From Persicaria tinctoria (taxonomy: Eukaryota; Streptophyta; Magnoliopsida; Caryophyllales; Polygonaceae): DNA of 64,000 nt. Position numbers and translations under genes: made by a program. Below, one piece after another: positions 56,489 through 64,000 of this stretch; the first letter of the stretch is position 1; every line of letters begins with the position of its first letter. The notes beneath the pieces were generated by a model, which had not been told where the DNA came from, ran no database searches, and saw nothing but the letters and a program-made list of their open reading frames with translations. The DNA is taken from contig JBANSL010000009.1 of NCBI GenBank assembly GCA_037127255.1, forward strand, positions 35,485,475 through 35,549,474. Reading direction: 5' to 3'.

Positions 56489-57198
56489 CATGGTTATTAG
56501 GATACCGATCCGGATCTTACGATCCTACGATTCTAGGCAAGGTTTTGATCCAGATCGGGCATATAAACTCCTTTGTGCTAGGATCTACCTAGGATCCTAT
56601 GGCATCATGTGGGATCGGTAGGATCTACCGATCCTAGTAAAAATTATATTAGTGTAATTGTGTTTGTTTTGTTTGGATATTTGGCATTCTGGATAAGATG
56701 TGCATTTTTATTTTTTTGCCAGCCCGTCTCCTTAATAATTGAAGGGAGAAGAGTGAAGACGTTGAATTGAAACCCTAAGCCATTTGTTTCGTTACTTAAC
56801 TCGACAAATTTACGTTTCAGCGCCAGAAATTGTCCATGATGTAGTTAATTGCGATGATGACATTTGAAAGTAGAGATGACATTGGATATTTGGATGTATG
56901 ATTTACCTCTTTTATGTTTGTCATATTTTAAGACATTATCCTTGTCTGTTTGTCACCATTTGAGACATTATTCTTAACAAATTATGAATGTTAATTGCTT
57001 ATTATTTGACTATTTTAGTTACTTAATTTGTTCAATGGAGTAAAAAGTTAGTTTTATTTTAAAATTAAGGTATTTGTTTAGGATGGTTTATTTTTATTTT
57101 ATTATTTATTTTATTTTCAATTTTTGTCTAGGATCTTACAATCCGATCCTACACCCTTGTCTCGATCCCACACTAGAATCTCGATCCTAAAAACCATG
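56489..57198. mobile_element. hAT MITE (710 bp)
   Basis: Ends CATGGTTATTAGGAT and, complemented, CATGGTTTTTAGGAT. Flanks GTCCGGTC and GTCTGGTC match 7 of 8. Subterminal repeats of GGATCCTA/TAGGATC on both sides. The interior is AT-rich, non-coding. It sits directly after the LINE tail. Confidence 0.87.
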
Positions 57199-57248
57199 GT
57201 CTGGTCTAAGGGATTCTCTTAGGTGAGCTGGGAAAAATGGGCTCATAG

Positions 57249-57530
<282 letters not shown>

Positions 57531-58064
57531 AAGGTTCAAATAAAAATGGGGCTTAAGATGAAAATCACTCTTAAAGTGAAAATAGTCTAATTTGGATGTA
57601 AATGGGCCTAATTTAAAGGTAAATGGGCCTAATTAAATGAGTAATGAATAAATGAGCCTAATTTTGGTGTAAATGGGCCTAATTTTATGAGTAAATAGGA
57701 AAATGGTTAAATGACCCTAATTATGGGGTAAATTTCACACGCCTCCCCAAAACTTTCCATTCATACGAATATTGCCCTTATTTCAATTATGAAAATTACA
57801 GATTTTAGCCCGTAATTTTTATTTGAAATAATATTGTTAGGTGCAACTATAATATTAAAAAAATAAAAGAATGTTGCATCACAATTTTTGTCTTTATTTT
57901 AAAAAGGGGAAAAGATGAGATTACAAAATATAAAGTGAACAAATAATACAATAAATGTTATTATTAATAAATGTGCATTTTCATAATGTGTCCTACCAAA
58001 AAATTTCTTTATGGACCGCTATTTTATGACAGTTTTGTACTTTAATGCAACATGTGCCATTAAA
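57531..58064. other. AT-rich flank with AATGGGCCTAATT repeats
   Basis: GTAAATGGGCCTAATTT occurs about four times between 57597 and 57690, irregularly spaced. Otherwise featureless. Confidence 0.5.
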
Positions 58065-58138
58065 AGCCTATTAGCTCAAAAAATGGTATCGTGATGTGCC
58101 CATGCACAAAGGTTCGAGTTCAAAATCCCGCATAAGCT
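58065..58138 (+). other. tRNA-like left arm (copy 2)
   Basis: Acceptor halves AGCCTAT and ATAAGCT pair at six of seven positions. TA then GCTC start a D-arm with TGGTAT. A hairpin TGTGCCCATGCACA occupies the anticodon position. The T-arm is damaged (TTCGAGTTCAAAATCCCG). Degenerate tRNA-like sequence. Confidence 0.6.
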
Positions 58139-58240
58139 ATTTATGGTTGCTTTTTTTGTGTTCCCGTTCATGAATAAGATTATAAAGTGCAATAATAAAA
58201 TGATAATGTGCACAAATAAGATGATATAATGCATATATAA

Positions 58241-58610
58241 CATTATATTGTGCAAATATAACTTTAAGTTGTGCAAATATAACACTATGTTTTGCAAATG
58301 TAACATTATATTGTGCATATCTAATAATATAATGTTACGTTGTGCACATATAATATTATATTGTGCGAATATAACATTATATTGTGCAAATATAACTTTA
58401 AGTTGTGCAAATATAACACTATGTTTTGCAAATGTAACATTATGTTGTGCATATCTAATAATATAATGTTACGTTGTGCACATATAATATTATGTTGAGC
58501 GAATATAACATTATATTGTGCAAAATATAACTTTAAGTTGTGCAAATATAACACTATGTTTTGCAAATGTAACATTATGTTGTGCATATCTAATAATACA
58601 ATTGTGCAAA
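58241..58610. repeat. 134-bp tandem repeat, about 2.8 copies
   Basis: CATTATATTGTGCAAATATA starts at 58241, 58375 and 58509 (the last with one extra A). Within each unit a ~20-bp word (TTGTGCAAATATAAC and variants) repeats, so it is a repeat within a repeat. Both strands are open in places (CKYN- and LHNI-like translations), which is a by-product. Confidence 0.9.
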
Positions 58611-58712
58611 AGTAAGATAAGATTGTGCAAAAGTAGTATACAATTGTGCATAACTAAGATTATAATGTGCATGATTAACAATTTGCGATTGTTGCACTCT
58701 TGTCTATTATGT

Positions 58713-58782
58713 AACCTATGTGGGATTTGAACCCACATCTTTGTGCAAACGCACATTGCTCTACCAATTGAGCTAATAAGCT
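58713..58782 (-). other. tRNA-like right arm (copy 2)
   Basis: The best preserved arm: acceptor AGCTTAT/ATAGGTT (wobbles allowed), TA, D-arm GCTC-AATTGGTA-GAGC, then TGTGC-GTTT-GCACA, then a perfect T-arm GTGGG-TTCAAAT-CCCAC. The middle hairpin has a 4-nt loop where a tRNA has 7, so there is no proper anticodon. A-box and B-box sequences look usable for pol III; transcription would run leftward into the element. Confidence 0.7.
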
Positions 58783-58840
58783 AAATTATGATTTTCATGC
58801 TAAAATAGAAGAACATAATCGACCTAAAGCATATCGACAA

Positions 58841-59318
58841 AATTCTAAAATCCAATTAGCTCGTGATCCACAACCAATTTGACAATGATATGAACATGAA
58901 ATTATCTCCAAATCAACCCAACATCACAACCATATAATCAATTTCAATCAATTTGGATGTTGGCAAAAAAACCCCAAATTCTAAAATAAATCGCAATAAA
59001 ATTCTAAAATCCAATTAGATCATGATCCATAAACAATTTGACAATGCTATGAACATGAAATTAGCTCCAAATCAACCCAACAACACAACCATATCCTCAA
59101 TTTCAGTCAATTTTGCTTTTGGCAAAAAGTCCCAAATTCTAAAACATATCGCAATATAAAATTCTAAATTTCAATTAGCTCATGATCCATAAACAGTTTG
59201 ACAATAATATGAACATGAAATTAGCTCAAAATCAACCCAACAACACAACCATATCATCAATTTCAATCAATTTGGCTTTTTGGCAAAAAGCCCCAAATTC
59301 TGCTCTAAATCAAACCCT
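58841..59318. repeat. ~160-bp tandem repeat, three copies
   Basis: AATTCTAAA(A/T)T(C/T)CAATTAGCTC starts at 58841, 59000 and 59160. Each unit contains TGAACATGAAATTA, AAATCAACCCAACA and TTGGCAAAAA. Copies differ at several positions. Non-coding; it starts about 60 bp to the right of the tRNA-like element. Confidence 0.88.
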
Positions 59319-60200
59319 AGATTTTCAATCTCAACCTAAATCGTTCAAACAATCTAAATAATTATAATAAACAAGTTTAGGGTTATAAATCATACCAAAT
59401 TCGAGTTGAAACAAGGAGCAAAATCGGGATTTCGAAGGTATTCCGAGCCAAAATTCAATTAGCTCATGGATGGGTGCTTTGATGAGTTGTTGTGGAGGAG
59501 GAGGTGTGTTGCTGTGGAGGAGGAGGTGGAGACGACGATGGTTGCAGGTGCAGGCCCCTTGGCTTCCTTCTCGGCCTCCCCTTCGCCTTGCTTGCCCTCC
59601 TCATCTCCGTCGTCGACGTCATCGTCTGGATCGTCGGGTAATTTCTTCCCTCTCTACTTCAATTTCCGATTGCCCAAATTTGGGGGTTTCCATTCCAGGG
59701 AGTGTGAGTGGGAGAGAAATTCGAATTGATTAAAAATGAATTGAAATTGCAGGTTGCTGCTGAGTTGCATATGCCCTTGCTGCCTTTGCGTGACGGTGTT
59801 GGTGGAGATTGCGTTGGAGCTCATCAAATCTTATCCACCATCTCCCCCGAAGACGTCGCCGGCAAGGTGTGGGTGTGGCCGGCAACCGGCATCGCTAGAT
59901 GGAGGCGGCGGTATGGGTGTGGCCGGCAACCGGCAACAATAGAGGGAGGGCGATCTGGGAGCGCGCCGCCGCCGCCTCCATCTCCGAGAGTAGCCACCAT
60001 CGCCTCCGTCTCTGGGAGTAGCCACCGCCGCCTTCCAGGCCGGTGAAGTCTGAGAGAACAGGGAAGAATCGGTGCTTTTTTTTTTATTCTCAATCAGACC
60101 CCGCGCGCGTGTAGTTTACCCATTTTCACTTTAAGCATTTTTCCGTAGTATATGAGTGTGTACTTGGTATATACACTGTATACGTATTACCGTTTCATAC
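59319..60200 (+). other. GC-rich stretch, possible decayed gene or captured exon
   Basis: 59460-60050 is GC-rich with overlapping open frames on both strands, for example plus 59466-59729 and 59708-60046, and possible splice signals (CGTCGGGTAATTTC near 59635, TTGCAGGTTGC near 59748). Translations are Gly/Arg/Ser/Pro-rich without a domain I recognise. It resembles the patches at 24540-25090 and 32030-32640. Confidence 0.25.
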
Positions 60201-60212
60201 ACTTTATATGTA

Positions 60213-60244
60213 CTAGGTGACTTACCGCGCGCATCGCGCGCGGT
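60213..60244 (-). mobile_element. Helitron-like 3' terminus
   Basis: On the minus strand a 9-bp perfect hairpin (ACCGCGCGC-GAT-GCGCGCGGT) is followed by 7 nt and then CTAG, with T next. This is the Helitron end structure (hairpin, ~10 nt, CTRR, insertion between A and T). The body would extend to the right. I could not locate the 5' TC end, and no Rep/helicase is present. Confidence 0.5.
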
Positions 60245-60302
60245 TTCGTCATATTTGGTTAACAAATAAGTGTTGTTCGAAATTAGTTGTGCTAATCACA
60301 TA

Positions 60303-60537
60303 CTCCTTCCGATCGGAAATATTTGATGTTTGACTTTTGTGCACGTAATTTTAGGAGCTAAAAACTATATAAAATCTTATTTATTTTAATTAATTTTTTT
60401 CATAGTTTAATATTTATTAGTAATAAGTACTAAATTGTAAAAAAAAAATTATTAAAAGATTAATATTTTATATAGTTTTTAGCTCCTTAAAGTACGTGCA
60501 AAAAGTCAAAACATCAAATATTTCCGATCGGAGGGAG
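60303..60537. mobile_element. Stowaway-like MITE (235 bp)
   Basis: Ends CTCCTTCCGATCGGAAATAT and ATATTTCCGATCGGAGGGAG, flanked by TA. Foldback interior, non-coding. It belongs to a different subfamily from the one at 24179. Confidence 0.9.
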
Positions 60538-60810
60538 TATAAAGAAATAAAGTGGAAAGATTCGAGTGTTATAGCATTGATGCATGACAAATCTGTCAAG
60601 AAGCGCAAGATCTCTCTTGGACCTATTCATATAGTAGTTGTAGACATTCATTTTGGTCTTCTTTCGCTACATCACTTTGAATGTTTCTATCTCTTTTCTT
60701 CATAGTGAATCTATAGCAATAAGAAGATACAATTAAGCATGTGCAGCATGCATAATAGAAGGCAAAAGATTATAGCAATGGAATGAAGATTTTCTATACG
60801 AGGTCATGAC

Positions 60811-61792
60811 CAGTGGCGGATTCAGAATTTTGTTTAGGGGGGGCTAAATTTTTTTTCGAGAAAAGAGACTATACGTACAGAAGTGCACAACATATAAGAA
60901 TACATAATTTCATAGGAAAAGACTAAAAGAGATTGCAAAAATTTTGAGCTCATTGAGATGAACAATGAAAAATACGGAGTACTTGGTTTTGGACACAGTG
61001 GGCTCAAGGACTTGTCTTTGGGTTTTGGAAACAAGCTTCGTATCATTGGCTTCAACCTTCCGCTTAATAATGATATTTTCCGTGCATTTGAACGAATGTA
61101 AGTGAGGGGCAGAGGCTTAGGGCAAAAACATTAAAGAAAATCATCGGGACTGGTTAAATCTACATTGAATTTTTCATCTTTATACAATTACAACATGACC
61201 TTGCATTGCAGCAAAGATAGTCTAATTTGACTGTCTGTTTGTGTAAAAGAGAAAATTGACTTATGTATTTTGATGTTTTTAAAAATATAGAATTTTGTGT
61301 CAAAGGTACTCTCCCATTCATGGGGACTACCCCATCTGTAATGGTGAACTAGTAACGTTAAATAAAGGGCCCTAGACCCCTCTTTCAGATAAAAAAATAA
61401 AAAATTGTGTAAAAGAGCAATAAAATACAGAATTTTGTGTATAAGGAAAAAAAAAGGATGATGGTTTTTAAAAATACAGAATTTTCAATTTTGTGTAAAG
61501 GAGCAATGGTTTTTAAAAATACTGGGTTGTTGTGTAAAGGAGCAATTGGGGGGGGGGGGGGGGGGGGAGTTGATGGGAAAAGAAAAAACAGGTAAAAATG
61601 AGCAGGGAATGGGATTCGATCCTAGGGCTAGCACGCTACCATTTCATCTCCCTCTGCAATTCACCATTAAGCCAAGCGCTCCTTAATATTTCATTCTCAC
61701 TTAATTTATATTTATTACAGAAATACAGTCGTTATATAAAACAATATACCCTTTTTTTCAGCCACCTCAAGGCCCCCACAGATCCGCCACTG
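60811..61792. mobile_element. hAT element (982 bp)
   Basis: Ends CAGTGGCGGAT and ATCCGCCACTG. Flanks GTCATGAC and GTCACGAC match 7 of 8. A G-run of 20 lies at 61548-61567. Near the right end the minus strand reads AGGATCGAATCCCA, a B-box-like tRNA relic at the equivalent place to that in the element at 42864. A related end sequence links the two. No transposase. Confidence 0.88.
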
Positions 61793-61800
61793 GTCACGAC

Positions 61801-63640
61801 AGCAGAATTATCCTTAAGCATCTCAAATGTTAACGACTTAATTGCAGCAATGTTCATTTTCTAGAATTCTCCTCTCTAAACATTAATTTTTTAAGATGTG
61901 TGATTTTCATTTTCTTCTCAATTTTTTTCCGCACTAAGATAGACTGGAGGGGTGCTTTTGTAAAAAAAGACAGCGAAAAATTGTTCAAGATTTTTAGTAT
62001 ACATGCAGAAATAGTAGAGAAAACTACTAACATGGAAATATATACCTTTCATACCATTGGTTTATGATTCATCGCCCTTGAATTAGGCACGGCGAATCTT
62101 TTCCCTTTCATACGAGTTGGAAGGAGAAATACACTCATGGATATATGCATCCAATCTCATATTGTTCTTCATGGCACCATATATTCTCATCCCTGCACAC
62201 AACAAGAACAAAAGTACGTAAAAAAAAAATGACGATCAAACATAAGGGAGAGACAACAATAGATGTTTATGATTCTAGGCTTTGGGTTTTCTAAAAACCA
62301 CCCGGGAAGCTTGCAAATGACATGTTTTAAAACTGTTTGAAAGCATTCCAAATTCCTCAATATAAGCTTCTGTCTTCCAAAAGCAAATGAAAAATTGAAG
62401 ACAATGAAACAATATAGGAATCTATTTTGGAGTTACCTGTTGGCATTATTAATTGTGCCTAATCCATCCAGTGAATTAATGAGAGATCTAATATATCCGA
62501 GGCTTCAACATCTAATATGTGAAAAGATCAACTTAATACACTTGTAATTTTAAAGTGCATATATAATTCCAATTTAAGTTTGAAAAATGTCATGAACACC
62601 CTCACGTGATCTGTAAGATCCTAACATATTTTGAAGTGTGCTAGCATGATGCAGTAAGATGAAAAGCTGCGCAAATAAGTAAAAATGCAGGGTTTGCTAA
62701 AAATTGGAACTGTGTAGGCTGAATTTTATTGCAAAAAAGGGGTGATCACTGTAATTTTTTTTAATCATGAAGAATATATAAATGGCGAGTTTAGGGCTAA
62801 TTAATCACATTAATGCAACACAATCTGATACATTAGCGGACACTATACTGGAGTATTCCCCATGCTGGATTTACACTCGGGCGACATACACATTTGCTCG
62901 TCACATCAATGTCCCAACTTTGGGTATATGGGCATTAAGATGATGAATAAACTAACCATCTTAAAAAATGACGATCAATCATGAACTTAAATATGATGAT
63001 TTTAGAGAAATTTTGAGAATGATATGGTAAATAATTAAAAATACCTTACTTTGATTCCAGATTGATGCAACTTAATAGTGTTAGATTCTAGAAATCTTAC
63101 GGGTAGGGCTCGATCAAGGGGCAGAAATATGCAGTCACCGCCCAAAATTGATAAGCAAAATGAAAAACGAAAGAAGTAAACTAAATGGAAATATAATAAT
63201 TCAACCAAGAACAATTTGTTAATGAATTGCTAAGAAAAGAAACAATATTTGCGAGGAGACCCATTACCTTCTTCTTTCTTTTTCCTCTCCTTTCCTGGTT
63301 TCTAATTTGCTTTAATTTTAAGGTTTGAAGATAGGCGAAATTGCCAATTTGAGGAAACGAAGATGTACGTAGCAGTAAGTGTAGGGGCTTACCTCACTAA
63401 ACTATATCTCCTCAATGTTCGATTCGCCTAATAAAATCAGACAATAATTCGATCCTATCATTACCTATGAATCCCCCAAATATAGGAAATCCATATAAAA
63501 AAACACCTGAAAGAAGAACACTCATAGTGCAAATTATGAAATTAATTATCAAAATCTGTACAAGTTGCAAACAAAAGGTCGAATTCGAAACAGAATATCC
63601 ATAATCTGATTAAAATTAAACAAACAGATTAAGATAAATC
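61801..63640. other. Intergenic, no recognised feature
   Basis: AT-rich, no coding frame above noise and no repeat ends seen. Confidence 0.4.
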
Positions 63641-64000
63641 ACTACTAGAATACTGCAATTAGACATCATATGATTTAAGTCTGTCAAAAAAGTAACCGGT
63701 GTTAAATTAAGTTATTACATCGGATAATAAATTTGTGATGTTAAAAACGCTTAAAACAACTGTTCAATTTTTTGACAGATGTTAAATTATTAATTTATTA
63801 AAACAAATAAACGTGCGGCCAATGAAATTTTATAAGTGTATGAAGTTTGAATGTCCGCCCATACTTAGAATAATTTTGTAAACACCCGCCCATAGTGAAA
63901 ATAGGAGTTATTTCCTTTCCGGACTTGTCTGAACAGATCGAGAATAACTCTTGACCCTCTCTCCGAAATCTCTCTGGCTCACCTCACCTGAATGTCACCA
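63641..64000 (+). mobile_element. CACTA (EnSpm) element terminus, cut by window edge
   Basis: Starts CACTACTAGAATACTG, the typical plant CACTA end. Subterminal words GACATCATATGA, AAGTCTGTCA, ACATCGGATAAT and GACAGATGTTAAA recur in both orientations over the next 150 bp, as in CACTA subterminal regions. The remainder lies beyond the window. Confidence 0.6.

Larger units (their letters stand above)
58065..58782. mobile_element. Element with inward-facing tRNA-like ends (copy 2)
   Basis: Same design as 4930-5721: plus-oriented tRNA-like arm at 58065-58138 and minus-oriented arm at 58713-58782, sharing AGCYTATTAGCTCAA and ATRWGCT ends with copy 1. Here the 575-bp interior is largely a 134-bp tandem repeat. 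No clear target duplication (left ...GTGCCATTAAA, right AAATTATGATT...). No transposase or RT. Confidence 0.65.

Noticed and set aside
58076..58756. Cys-Lys-Tyr-Asn and Leu-His-Asn repeat frames
   Set aside because: By-product of the 134-bp tandem repeat; open on both strands at once and starting in tRNA-like arms.
58713..58782. Functional tRNA gene on the minus strand
   Set aside because: The anticodon hairpin has only a 4-nt loop and no usable anticodon; the paired inverted arm shows it is part of a repeat element.

Overview
This window is plant nuclear DNA from a repeat-rich, intergenic part of a chromosome, most likely a eudicot. The evidence is the density of plant-type transposable elements: an Athila/Tat-like Ty3/gypsy element with a tRNA-Asp primer site, a short-LTR Ty1/copia element, a TRIM, L1-type LINEs with an RNase H tail, a tRNA-derived SINE, several hAT MITEs, Stowaway-like MITEs, MULE ends, CACTA ends and a Helitron-like terminus. 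There is also one intron-containing BAHD acyltransferase gene of the At3g50280-like type. I saw no rRNA, no functional tRNA, no CRISPR array and nothing bacterial. The species cannot be fixed from this sequence.

Layout. 1-4.9 kb: decayed MULE transposase, a LINE fragment and gypsy LTR remnants. 4.93-5.72 kb: an element whose ends are inward-facing tRNA-like sequences. 5.95-19.23 kb: a minus-strand Athila/Tat-like retrotransposon with ~2.16-kb LTRs that keeps gag and protease but has lost the RT/RNase H/integrase core. A young plus-strand copia element (9,913-13,942) with identical 138-bp LTRs is nested in it. 20.4-22.1 kb: a gypsy LTR carrying a hAT insertion. 22.5-24.2 kb: repeat-rich DNA without a clear gene. 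24.2-33.4 kb: a Stowaway MITE, two large MULE-like elements with hairpin-forming minisatellites, a TRIM and a long-TIR MITE. 34.1-45.75 kb: a probable solo LTR, a second minus-strand gypsy element (35,040-40,856) also missing its RT-IN core, and a second copy of the 20.4-kb LTR interrupted by a ~2.9-kb solo LTR that itself contains a hAT-like element.

45.7-51.4 kb: the only convincing host gene, a BAHD acyltransferase (48,137-49,929, two exons, 453 aa). A MITE and a (TA)n tract lie just upstream, and a SINE followed by a hAT MITE lie just downstream. 52.3-57.5 kb: a hAT MITE, a degenerate L1-type LINE, a further hAT MITE and a truncated hAT with a (CA)n tract. 58.07-58.78 kb: the second element with tRNA-like ends, here enclosing a 134-bp tandem repeat. 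58.8-64 kb: a 160-bp tandem repeat, a GC-rich stretch, a Helitron-like terminus, a Stowaway-like MITE, a hAT element and a CACTA terminus at the right edge.

The elements do not work as a pathway. They are layers of insertions whose order can be read from target-site duplications and from two paralogous empty sites inside the window. The most unusual features are the two elements with inward-facing tRNA-like ends, and short self-complementary motifs that recur in arrays in three otherwise unrelated elements. All calls come from reading the sequence, without database searches.
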